This document shows, in pieces, positions 1 through 4,883 of a DNA stretch of 5,008 nt. Positions within the stretch are counted from its first letter, which is position 1; every line of letters starts with the position of its first letter. Made by a program: the position numbers and the translations under genes. Origin of the DNA: an uncultured Synergistia bacterium (GTDB lineage Bacteria; Eremiobacterota; SpSt-956; JAKJGF01); the NCBI GenBank assembly GCA_937888925.1, contig CALARM010000618.1:1-5008 (forward strand). Direction: 5' to 3'. The notes under the pieces are model-generated. The model did no database searches and was not told the DNA's origin. It saw nothing but the letters and a program-made list of their open reading frames with translations.

Positions 1-266
1 TTTATTTCAGTTCAGGTCAGGTTTTGTCCAATATTATAACAACAAATCCGAGATTCCAGACTTCAAAAGGCATCAGAGTCGGATCTAGAATTGACGATGT
101 AAAGAAACTTTACCAGGGCAGTGAGGTGTTACTGAAACAAACTACACAGTATGATTATGTGAAAAATGTAATATCCAATCCATTCGGAGTATATTTAAGT
201 TATGCAGGGATCAGATTTATTTTCAGTCCTTCGTATACAGTAGTAGGAATTGAAGTGGGACAGTAG
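1..266 (+). CDS. C-terminal part of a GIxVGS..DVKKLY-type protein (5' end outside window)
   Basis: The frame is open from base 3, the first complete codon, to the TAG at 264-266, and no start with a ribosome site is visible. The gene therefore begins upstream and only about 87 C-terminal residues are seen. A TTG at 24 lies inside the open frame, has no Shine-Dalgarno site, and is probably an internal Leu codon. The visible part holds the pattern TSKGIRVGSRIDDVKKLY, then a beta-rich stretch (VYLSYAGIRFIF) ending in VVGIEVG. From family knowledge, such a GI-VGS-xxDV-xxLYG segment followed by short beta strands recurs in small secreted or lipoprotein domains that resemble the BamE/SmpA-like fold. 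Its function cannot be stated here, and a signal peptide, if any, lies outside the window. No clear terminator follows; the 107-bp gap to the next gene shows no convincing promoter. Confidence 0.7.
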   Translation, partial: YFSSGQVLSNIITTNPRFQTSKGIRVGSRIDDVKKLYQGSEVLLKQTTQYDYVKNVISNPFGVYLSYAGIRFIFSPSYTVVGIEVGQ

Positions 267-373
267 AATAATGCCAATATATTCATAATTATCTATTCTT
301 ATAGTTACAGCAGGCCTGATATAGATTGTACCCGGTAAATACAGATATTTATATTTTTTAATGAGGTGTTGAC

Positions 374-1006
374 ATGCATTATAAATTTAAAGCTATGCAG
401 AAAATGCTTGCTGCAGTCGGAACCAGTAATGATTTTTCTCAGAGACCGGTTTTCCAGAAAATTAAACAGGTTACTTCTGTTATAGAACCTTCCCCTGAAG
501 AAATTTCTATTATTCATAATGAAATGAAAAATATAGAAGTTATACTTACAAATACTGAAAAAGAAGAACGAAACGGTATGGTTTCATCGAAAAAGCTTAA
601 AGATATTATGTCTCCTGTTAACAAAAAGATAATAGAAGCCATGAAAATATATCTTTCAGCCTGGCAAATGGTTGCCGAATTACATAATATAAAGCCAGAA
701 GTTCAGCAATCTTCAGAAGAACAGCCTGTAGGCGGTGAAGAAGGGGAGACCCTTCCCGGAGAAAAAGCAGAAATCCAGATTTCTTCCGGAGAAAATTCAG
801 AAGAACAGCCCGTAGCCTGTGAAAAAAGCGAAACCCCTTCGGATGAACCAGCAGAAATCCAGATAAAATCATTGAAAGAGAGACAATTAGACAGAGATGA
901 AATGTCTGAACAGATAATTTCTCTCGCAGAAAAAGCCGAGCATATGTTATGTGAAATTGAAAAGAAAATAACAGAAGTTCTGGATGATAATCCTATTGAA
1001 GGATAA
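374..1006 (+). CDS. Hypothetical acidic helical protein with a 28-residue tandem duplication
   Basis: This 210-aa protein is not one I recognise. ATG at 374 follows a GAGGTG ribosome site (363-368) with 5 nt spacing, so the start is well supported. There is no signal peptide or membrane segment, so it is probably cytoplasmic. Residues 1-108 look helical and basic to mixed. Residues about 109-169 are a Glu/Pro/Ser/Gln-rich linker made of two imperfect 28-residue units, each starting SEEQPV (residues 114 and 142) and carrying AEIQI (132-136 and 160-164). Residues 166-205 return to a heptad-like helix (EQIISLAEKAEHMLCEIEKK). The plan is two helical modules joined by a flexible acidic linker. The neighbours on both sides on this strand are also small proteins without recognisable enzymatic motifs. 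A repeat palindrome starts 6 bp after the stop. Function unknown; a structural or adaptor role is only a guess. Confidence 0.75.
   Translation: MHYKFKAMQKMLAAVGTSNDFSQRPVFQKIKQVTSVIEPSPEEISIIHNEMKNIEVILTNTEKEERNGMVSSKKLKDIMSPVNKKIIEAMKIYLSAWQMVAELHNIKPEVQQSSEEQPVGGEEGETLPGEKAEIQISSGENSEEQPVACEKSETPSDEPAEIQIKSLKERQLDRDEMSEQIISLAEKAEHMLCEIEKKITEVLDDNPIEG
713..880 (+). repeat. Two imperfect 84-bp tandem units inside the 374-1006 gene
   Basis: TCAGAAGAACAGCC begins at 713 and again at 797, and GCAGAAATCCAGAT also recurs 84 bp later. The two units (713-796 and 797-880) encode 28 residues each in the same frame. Their middle parts have diverged at base and residue level, so the duplication is not recent. 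It lengthens the acidic Pro/Glu/Ser linker. Confidence 0.8.
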
Positions 1007-1011
1007 TAAGA

Positions 1012-1052
1012 AGTGAAAAGTGAACAGTGAGTAATTTCCTGTTCTTTTCACT
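1012..1052. repeat. Heptamer-based imperfect palindrome (copy 1 of 3)
   Basis: The left arm is three 7-bp units AGTGAAA, AGTGAAC, AGTGAGT (1012-1032). The right arm CTGTTCTTTTCACT (1039-1052) pairs with 1012-1027: 8 bp (AGTGAAAA/TTTTCACT), a 2-nt bulge, then 6 bp (GAACAG/CTGTTC), with an 11-nt loop. Similar AGTGAAN/NTTCACT heptamers recur at 4576-4602 and 4842-4883, all between genes. The hairpin sits 6 bp after the stop of the 374-1006 gene and might weakly terminate or protect that mRNA, but no tight T-run follows. It could be a degenerate REP- or MITE-like element. No transposase or target duplication is visible. Confidence 0.6.
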
Positions 1053-1092
1053 ATTAACTCTAATTAAATTTTTACGTCCTCGAACAATAAAG

Positions 1093-1164
1093 TTGTAATT
1101 TGTAATAGTTTGTTGTAATTTATTACAATTACAGAATACTTCTGACATAAATTTGATTTACAAT
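1093..1164 (+). promoter_or_regulatory. Promoter A: phased half-sites + ACTTCTG + -10, driving the Met/Pro-rich gene
   Basis: TTACA-like half-sites sit at 1123-1127 (TTACA) and 1113-1117 (TTGTA), with weaker ones 10 bp apart at 1103 (TAATA) and 1093 (TTGTA). ACTTCTG follows at 1138-1144, 15 nt after the start of the last half-site. The -10 hexamer TACAAT (1159-1164) starts 14 nt after ACTTCTG, and there is no TTGACA-like -35. A start near 1171 would give a leader of about 40 nt. The same layout and spacings occur in promoters B and C. Phased half-sites placed about -48 and -58 are typical of activation by an OmpR/PhoB-family regulator; the regulator at 3845-4534 is the obvious candidate (inference). 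Confidence 0.65.
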
Positions 1165-1198
1165 ATTTCCAGAACAGATGTAATAACTACAGAAAATT

Positions 1199-1205
1199 AA
1201 GGAGG
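1199..1205 (+). promoter_or_regulatory. Ribosome binding site AAGGAGG that sets the start at 1213
   Basis: AAGGAGG ends 1 nt before the ATG at 1207, too close to serve it, and 7 nt before the ATG at 1213, which is ideal. The start two codons downstream is therefore the likelier one. The same arrangement occurs at the 1833 gene. Confidence 0.75.
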
Positions 1206-1212
1206 AATGAAA

Positions 1213-1653
1213 ATGATCGGAAGTATTGGTTATGGGATGCAGGGACAATCAAGTGGAGTCAGAGAGAAAATGCACCAGTTTATGCAGAGCCTCAGCCCTG
1301 AAGAACGTCAGGCTTTTCGTCAGTCTCAACAGGGTGGTATGCAGGGTATGAATGGTATGCAGCCACCACCGCCACCACCTGGAATGCAGGGTGGAATGCA
1401 GGGTATGGGTATGCAGGGTATGAATGGCATGCAGCCACCTCCACCTCCGCCACCGGGTATGCAGGGCATGGGTATGCAGGGCATGAACTCAGTTGGCGGT
1501 AATAATTTAACATCTGAAGTCACCCAGAAGTTTGAACAATTTGAACAGACTTTAAATCCACAGGAAAAACAGGAATTACATATGATGATGGATGCAAAGA
1601 GACAGCAGATGAGTGGTTTTAATGGTATGGGTACGGGCATGGGTATGATGTAA
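1213..1653 (+). CDS. Met/Gly/Gln/Pro-rich LTXXQ-like protein with two polyproline runs
   Basis: This 146-aa protein starts at 1213, chosen from the ribosome site. It has three parts. An N-terminal helix (about 16-38) carries SLSPEERQAF. A low-complexity middle (41-92) is built of GMQGM/NGMQ units with runs of six (51-56) and seven (75-81) prolines. A C-terminal helix (about 100-133) carries TLNPQEKQEL and MMMDAKRQQM. The two helices resemble each other (QFxQxLxPxExxQ), and the C-terminal one resembles the LTXXQ motif of the Spy/CpxP periplasmic chaperones. About 25 residues are Met and there is no Cys. Unlike Spy and CpxP it has no visible signal peptide, so its location is uncertain. The proline runs predict dependence on elongation factor EF-P. 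It lies between promoter A and a strong terminator, so it is monocistronic. In enterobacteria cpxP and spy are CpxR targets, and this promoter carries similar boxes. Chaperone, metal-binding or methionine oxidant-sink roles are guesses. The gene is well supported; the family link is tentative. Confidence 0.82.
   Translation: MIGSIGYGMQGQSSGVREKMHQFMQSLSPEERQAFRQSQQGGMQGMNGMQPPPPPPGMQGGMQGMGMQGMNGMQPPPPPPPGMQGMGMQGMNSVGGNNLTSEVTQKFEQFEQTLNPQEKQELHMMMDAKRQQMSGFNGMGTGMGMM
1339..1487 (+). repeat. Degenerate coding repeats (GMQGMNGMQ-polyPro units)
   Basis: The 12-mer ATGCAGGGTATG starts units at 1339 and 1411 (72 bp apart), each continuing to a CCN-rich polyproline run. A third, shorter unit starts at 1474 (63 bp later, ATGCAGGGCATG) without prolines. 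The proline codons differ between runs (CCA/CCG/CCT mixed), so the copies are maintained at protein level. Such tracts can change length by slippage or recombination. Confidence 0.8.
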
Positions 1654-1687
1654 AGGCCTTTATCCAGGTATTATATTTAATTGACTG

Positions 1688-1718
1688 ACCTGCCGGATGC
1701 CGGCAGGTTTGCCTTTTT
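1688..1718 (+). terminator. Intrinsic terminator after the Met/Pro-rich gene
   Basis: ACCTGCCGG (1688-1696) pairs perfectly with CCGGCAGGT (1700-1708) around a 3-nt ATG loop. A T-rich tail follows, TTTGCCTTTTT to 1718. The GC-rich 9-bp stem stands out in AT-rich DNA. There is no T-run on the other strand, so it works in the + direction. It isolates the upstream gene from promoter B, whose first half-site begins four bases later. Confidence 0.9.
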
Positions 1719-1722
1719 ATAG

Positions 1723-1794
1723 TTACAATATTTTGCATTCTGTCACAAATTATTACAAATATAGAAAACTTCTGAAATGAATTTATCTTATAAT
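1723..1794 (+). promoter_or_regulatory. Promoter B: four 10-bp-phased half-sites + ACTTCTG + TATAAT
   Basis: Half-sites TTACA (1723), TTGCA (1733), TCACA (1743) and TTACA (1753) begin exactly 10 bp apart. ACTTCTG is at 1768-1774, again 15 nt after the last half-site start. A consensus -10, TATAAT (1789-1794), follows after 14 nt. No consensus -35 is present; the -35 position falls on AAACTT-like sequence. Spacing is identical to promoters A and C, and A and B also share TTCCAG just after the -10. It would transcribe the 1833 and 2285 genes. Activation by the CpxR-like regulator encoded nearby is inferred. Confidence 0.72.
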
Positions 1795-1820
1795 ATATTC
1801 CAGTATTTATATTTTATGCC

Positions 1821-1826
1821 GGAGGG
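1821..1826 (+). promoter_or_regulatory. Ribosome binding site GGAGGG that sets the start at 1833
   Basis: GGAGGG directly abuts the ATG at 1827, leaving no spacer, but is 6 nt from the ATG at 1833. The second ATG is therefore the probable start, as in the 1213 gene. Confidence 0.72.
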
Positions 1827-1832
1827 ATGATT

Positions 1833-2276
1833 ATGAATCTGGTAGAAGAAGTTATGGAATATGAAGTCAGAAGTCTTGAGAGACTTCTGACTTTAATTGA
1901 GTATAAAGGCAATATTTTTGGCCCCGATCTTTTAGAGTCTTTTGAGAGAATTATTGAAAAATTCAATTCTTCGAACACAGAAATAGAAATTGATAAAGAA
2001 ATGAGAAAGATACAGCTTTTGATATTTAAAATAGAGACGGAAAATAATAGCCTCAGCCTCACGAACGTTATAATCGGAACGATAAAGCAGTTTTTAAACA
2101 ACTATCTTGTTGCCTATATAATCCTCAAGGGAATAAAGAAAGAAAATAATTTATTTCTTCATTCACATAATAAGATGAGCAATGCAATAAATCTGGTTCG
2201 ACACACTGAACTGGAATTTGAGCCTGTTAAAAAATTCATCAAACATATTTTTTTTTCTGATACAGAAAAAGAGTGA
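1833..2276 (+). CDS. Hypothetical all-helical protein, first gene of a two-gene operon
   Basis: The protein is 147 aa from ATG 1833; the in-frame ATG at 1827 touches the ribosome site and is less likely. It has no signal peptide, membrane segment or catalytic motif. Helices appear at about 2-24 (EEVMEYEVRSLERLLTLIE), 31-45, 52-70 and 76-100, with a His/Asn-bearing segment at 105-125. The pattern of paired long amphipathic helices, with ETENNSLSLTN followed by a further helix, recalls loosely the FlgN-type export-chaperone layout. I cannot confirm that by eye, and no flagellar gene is in the window. Its stop overlaps the ribosome site of the 2285 gene (GAGGTGA begins within the TGA stop region), so the two are probably co-translated. 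Promoter B lies immediately upstream, so it probably belongs to the regulator's local regulon. Confidence 0.75.
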   Translation: MNLVEEVMEYEVRSLERLLTLIEYKGNIFGPDLLESFERIIEKFNSSNTEIEIDKEMRKIQLLIFKIETENNSLSLTNVIIGTIKQFLNNYLVAYIILKGIKKENNLFLHSHNKMSNAINLVRHTELEFEPVKKFIKHIFFSDTEKE

Positions 2277-2284
2277 GGTGACTT

Positions 2285-2506
2285 ATGAAAGAGAAAGATG
2301 GAACATCATTCCTTATACTTGTGGAGAGATTTATTCATATAATAGAATTATTAAAGAAGATCATAGGAGAAGAAGAACGATGGAATAAGAGTCTGATAAA
2401 ATTATATGCTCTCAGAAAATTAATCAGGTGTGATACGGAACGGGTAAAAATAATAAAAGCTATTCATAGCGAGAACCACCATCTGTTAAATCGTGAAGGT
2501 TATTAA
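2285..2506 (+). CDS. Small hypothetical helical protein, second gene of the operon
   Basis: This 73-aa protein is one I do not recognise. ATG 2285 follows GAGGTGA (2275-2281), which overlaps the stop of the upstream gene, an arrangement typical of translational coupling. That and the 8-nt gap support a real gene despite its size. It is basic and helical: ILVERFIHIIELLKKIIG (11-28), SLIKLYALRKLI (36-47), then TERVKIIKAIHSEN (51-64). The tail somewhat resembles residues 54-74 of the upstream protein (acidic start, KI, then EN and Leu), so the two could be partners or distant relatives. Its last 21 bp overlap the 3' end of the kinase gene on the opposite strand, and no terminator lies between them. 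Function unknown. Confidence 0.62.
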   Translation: MKEKDGTSFLILVERFIHIIELLKKIIGEEERWNKSLIKLYALRKLIRCDTERVKIIKAIHSENHHLLNREGY

Positions 2507-3841
2507 CGCTCCCTTCTGACCTGGATTTTCAACCATTATTTTACCTTTATGGAGTGTTATTATTTTTTTAACAATAGCAAGTCCAAGACCTGTACCTCCT
2601 GTTTCTCTTGTTCTTGACGTATCTTCTCTGAAAAATGGCTCAAAGATTTTTTCTTTATTTTCTTCTGATATACCGGGACCTTCATCTTTTATGGAAACTG
2701 AAAAATGGCCGTTATCTTTTATCAGTATAATCTCAATTTTGCCTGCCATCGGTGAATAATCAATAGCATTGTTAAGCAGATTTTCAACGACTCTGGTTAT
2801 TCTATTTCTGTCTATAAATACGTGACTCATATTATTTTTATTTTGAATGTTTATTTTTATATCTTTTTTTTCAATGAATAGTTGAAATTTTTGTATTACC
2901 CCTGTAATCAGTTCTTCCAGATTAACTGCTTCTATTTTTAAATTATAACCTTTATCCATTCTGGAGAAATCCAGTAATTCTTTTACGAGTTTTGACATTT
3001 CTTCTATATTTTTCGTAAGTTTCTCTACATTTTTAATTGACGGTATCTGATTTTCGTTTACTTTGTCTTCAATAAGCTGCACTGCCAGTCTCATTCTGCT
3101 CAGAGGTGACCCCAGTTCATGGGATATATCTGAAATCAACTCTTTTTTCCCTTCAATAATGGCGGCAAGTTCATTTGCCATATGGTAGAAAGCTCCTGTC
3201 AGTGTCGCAATTTCATCATTACCTTTAGGTATAATATTTTTTTCTATACCGGTAAAATCTCCCATGGAAAATTTAAGAGCTTTTTCTGTTATTTCCTCCA
3301 GTGGTTTTGTCAGATATCTTACCAGGGGATAGACCATTATAGAGAGTAATATACTGCAGAATAATAAAATAAAGATAAATCTTGTTTGAGATATGGGACG
3401 GTGTCTGTGAAAAATTCCTATATAACTGTAGTATGAATCTTTGTGGTTTTCAGAAAATAATATAAAAGGCCCTCTCTCAGGGCCTTCATCAAATTCGTTT
3501 ATCATATAATCCTGATTATTATTAATTTTTTTTATCATATTTTCATCAAGATCTTTTTTATATTTCTCCGTAGTGATTATGACCTTCCCGTTTTTATCGT
3601 ATAGTGATATGTCACAGTTTGTCTTTTCAGAAAGACTTCGCATCAGTGACGGGAGGTTGTTTTCAGATGTGTCGTAGTTTCTTATATATTCTATAATATA
3701 TATAACATGTCTGGTCATCTCTATATGAGGAGGTTTATTCATCGGACGAAACAGCAACATGGGAATCAGCACATTTATTATAGCTACAACAGCCAGAAAA
3801 TAAATATATATCTTGAGATACAATTTTGATAATTTAATCAA
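2486..3841 (-). CDS. CpxA-like membrane sensor histidine kinase
   Basis: At 451 aa it is close to the length of E. coli CpxA (about 457). The order is: membrane helix 1 (about 8-31), extracytoplasmic sensor region (about 32-153, with a PAS/Cache-like CDISLYDKNGKVI strand pair at 76-88), membrane helix 2 (about 155-174), HAMP linker (about 175-228), and DHp helix with the phosphoaccepting His241 in SDISHELGSPLSRMRL. The ATPase domain follows with N box ENLLNNAIDYS (Asn354, Asn358), G1 DEGPGI (386-391), F box FEPFFRED (400-407) and G2 GGTGLGLAI (415-423). All residues needed for autophosphorylation appear intact. It should phosphorylate the regulator encoded 3 nt upstream. The start is TTG at 3841, preceded by AGGAGA with 7 nt spacing overlapping the regulator's stop, which predicts coupled translation. 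The signal is not evident; an envelope-stress role is inferred from the CpxA-like motifs. The 3' end overlaps the convergent 2285-2506 gene by 21 bp. Confidence 0.93.
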   Translation of the reverse strand: MIKLSKLYLKIYIYFLAVVAIINVLIPMLLFRPMNKPPHIEMTRHVIYIIEYIRNYDTSENNLPSLMRSLSEKTNCDISLYDKNGKVIITTEKYKKDLDENMIKKINNNQDYMINEFDEGPERGPFILFSENHKDSYYSYIGIFHRHRPISQTRFIFILLFCSILLSIMVYPLVRYLTKPLEEITEKALKFSMGDFTGIEKNIIPKGNDEIATLTGAFYHMANELAAIIEGKKELISDISHELGSPLSRMRLAVQLIEDKVNENQIPSIKNVEKLTKNIEEMSKLVKELLDFSRMDKGYNLKIEAVNLEELITGVIQKFQLFIEKKDIKINIQNKNNMSHVFIDRNRITRVVENLLNNAIDYSPMAGKIEIILIKDNGHFSVSIKDEGPGISEENKEKIFEPFFREDTSRTRETGGTGLGLAIVKKIITLHKGKIMVENPGQKGALITFTI

Positions 3842-3844
3842 GGT

Positions 3845-4534
3845 TTATTCTCCTGAAAATACATAACCCACTCCCCATATGGTTTTTATGAGTTCAGGTT
3901 TTTTAGGATCTTTTTCTATTTTCTGACGCAAACGACTTATATTGGCATCTATGGAGCGATCAAAGGCGGTAAAAGACTGTCCTCTTGAAAGGTCCATAAT
4001 TTTTTCCCTTGATAATACAATACCTTTATTTTGAATAAAAATGTTTAATATGTCAAATTCCAGAGAAGTCAGTTCCATTAACTCTCCTCTCACTGTAGCC
4101 TGTCTCTTTTTTAGATCCAGTTTTACCGTATCTCCGTTTATTTCTTCTGTTATATTTATGACATCTATTTTTTCCTTTCTTCTTATGACAGCTTTAATTC
4201 TTGCCAGTAATTCTCTCGGATTGAAAGGTTTTGGTATGTAATCATCGGCTCCCATTTCCAGTCCGAGAATTCTGTCTACTTCATCTCCTTTTGCAGTCAA
4301 CATAATTACAGGAAGATAATTGTATTCATTATTTATTCTTTTTAATACTTCAAGGCCGTTCATGTTTGGCATCATTACATCCAGTATTGCTATGTCATAT
4401 CTGTCTTCTTTAATCATTTCAAGGGCTTTTTCTCCACCGCTGGCTTTATAGACTTCCATGTCATTATTTGTAAGATATTCTTCCAGTAGTTCAAGGAGTT
4501 CCCTGTCATCATCTATGAGTATTACCTTTAACAT
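3845..4534 (-). CDS. CpxR-like OmpR/PhoB-family response regulator
   Basis: This 229-aa protein is near the length of E. coli CpxR (232). The receiver domain (1-118) has the acidic pocket D8-D10, the phosphoacceptor Asp52 in AILDVMMP, Thr80 in VIMLTAKG and Lys102 in IPKPFNPRELLARI. The winged-helix DNA-binding domain (about 132-227) carries LTSLEFDILNIF, SREKIM, the recognition region FDRSIDANISRLRQKI (191-206) and the wing IWGVGYVF. Stretches such as DDDREL, DRILGLEMGADDYIPKPFN and FDRSID..IS.LR.K closely follow what I recall of CpxR, closer than a generic OmpR-type protein. ATG 4534 has AAAGGGG about 6 nt upstream. It is the first gene of the operon with the kinase. Its own upstream region holds three GTAAR half-sites 10 bp apart, so autoregulation is likely. 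I leave the symbol blank because CpxR orthology needs a tree. Confidence 0.95.
   Translation of the reverse strand: MLKVILIDDDRELLELLEEYLTNNDMEVYKASGGEKALEMIKEDRYDIAILDVMMPNMNGLEVLKRINNEYNYLPVIMLTAKGDEVDRILGLEMGADDYIPKPFNPRELLARIKAVIRRKEKIDVINITEEINGDTVKLDLKKRQATVRGELMELTSLEFDILNIFIQNKGIVLSREKIMDLSRGQSFTAFDRSIDANISRLRQKIEKDPKKPELIKTIWGVGYVFSGE
3849..3854 (-). promoter_or_regulatory. Ribosome binding site AGGAGA for the TTG-initiated kinase
   Basis: On the minus strand AGGAGA lies 7 nt before TTG (3841-3839) and within the last codons of the regulator gene, whose TAA is at 3847-3845. It supports the TTG start and suggests coupling, keeping the kinase below the regulator in amount. Confidence 0.75.
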
Positions 4535-4575
4535 AATAATCCCCTTTCTTATATCAGTGAGCAGTTATGTATCCA

Positions 4576-4602
4576 TTCACTCTTCACTTTTCACTTTTCA
4601 CT
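4576..4602. repeat. Four tandem TTCACTN heptamers (copy 2 of 3)
   Basis: TTCACT begins at 4576, 4583, 4590 and 4597, an exact 7-bp period. A decayed AGTGAGCAGT arm at 4557-4566 could pair with part of it. On the regulator's transcript this becomes AGTGAAA-type repeats in the leader, just after the predicted transcription start. The units match those at 1012-1052 and 4842-4883. Confidence 0.68.
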
Positions 4603-4605
4603 ATA

Positions 4606-4665
4606 ATTATAACCCCTGATTAAATAAAAAAACAGTTTATTTTACAATTTCTTACAAAGTTTTAC
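4606..4665 (-). promoter_or_regulatory. CpxR-box operator and promoter of the regulator-kinase operon
   Basis: Read on the minus strand, GTAAA (4665-4661), GTAAG (4655-4651) and GTAAA (4645-4641) are 10 bp apart, the spacing and sequence of the published CpxR box GTAAA-N5-GTAAA. Downstream a -10 TATAAT lies at 4611-4606; the nearest box is then at about -46 to -42, and the expected -35 position has only a T-rich sequence. This fits activation by the regulator of its own operon. The -10 belongs to a palindromic TATAATTATA, so direction alone is not proof. Confidence 0.65.
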
Positions 4666-4741
4666 AACTTTTATAATTTGATTGTCTTACCGTTATAATA
4701 TAACGTTTTCATTATCTCCCTTACTACTTCGACAGGTAATA

Positions 4742-4803
4742 TTATACTTTGTTACATTTTTTTACATTTTCAAAAAACTTCTGTAAGAAAAATCATTTAA
4801 AAT
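4742..4803 (+). promoter_or_regulatory. Promoter C: phased TTACA half-sites + ACTTCTG + -10, driving the ABC gene
   Basis: Perfect TTACA half-sites at 4752-4756 and 4762-4766 are 10 bp apart, with a weaker TTATA at 4742. ACTTCTG (4777-4783) starts 15 nt after the last half-site, and the -10 TAAAAT (4798-4803) follows after 14 nt. These are the exact spacings of promoters A and B. Transcription starting near 4810 would give a leader of about 105 nt that contains the heptamer palindrome at 4842-4883. Confidence 0.68.
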
Positions 4804-4841
4804 ATCCCTGACGATATTTTATGGATAGTATAAGTTAATTA

Positions 4842-4883
4842 TAGTGAAAAGATAGGATGTCACTCATTACTCACTATTCACTA
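4842..4883. repeat. Heptamer-based palindrome (copy 3 of 3) in the ABC gene leader
   Basis: TAGTGAA (4842-4848) is the inverted complement of TTCACTA (4877-4883). Between them runs a degenerate 7-bp series (CACTCAT, TACTCAC, TATTCAC). It shares units with the repeats at 1012-1052 and 4576-4602. The long loop makes a strong hairpin unlikely. Confidence 0.55.

Noticed and set aside
24..266. TTG at 24 as the start of a complete 80-aa gene
   Set aside because: The frame is open to the window edge, no ribosome site precedes it, and the upstream residues (YFSSGQV) fit the same domain, so it is read as a partial gene.
305..872. Minus-strand open frames at 305-517 and 618-872
   Set aside because: They lie opposite a well-supported gene with its own ribosome site and have no plausible protein features.
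1339..1487. Collagen-like repeat
   Set aside because: There is no regular Gly-X-Y register; the pattern is GMQGM units with proline runs.
1292..1640. Minus-strand open frames, Pro/Gly/Tyr-rich, opposite the 1213 gene
   Set aside because: They are mirror images of the repetitive coding sequence, without ribosome site or promoter.
1814..2101. Minus-strand open frame opposite the 1833 gene
   Set aside because: Low-complexity Ile/Ser/Leu translation, no ribosome site, and it covers promoter B's leader.
4041..4241. Plus-strand open frame inside the regulator gene
   Set aside because: The opposite frame encodes the conserved regulator; no start signal.
4576..4602. Short tandem repeats as a CRISPR array
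   Set aside because: The unit is 7 bp with no spacers.
4678..4704. An additional plus-strand promoter (TATAAT 4694-4699) served by the half-sites at 4642-4666
   Set aside because: Distances are 4 nt off the pattern of promoters A-C and no ACTTCTG is present; the half-sites fit the minus-strand regulator promoter better.
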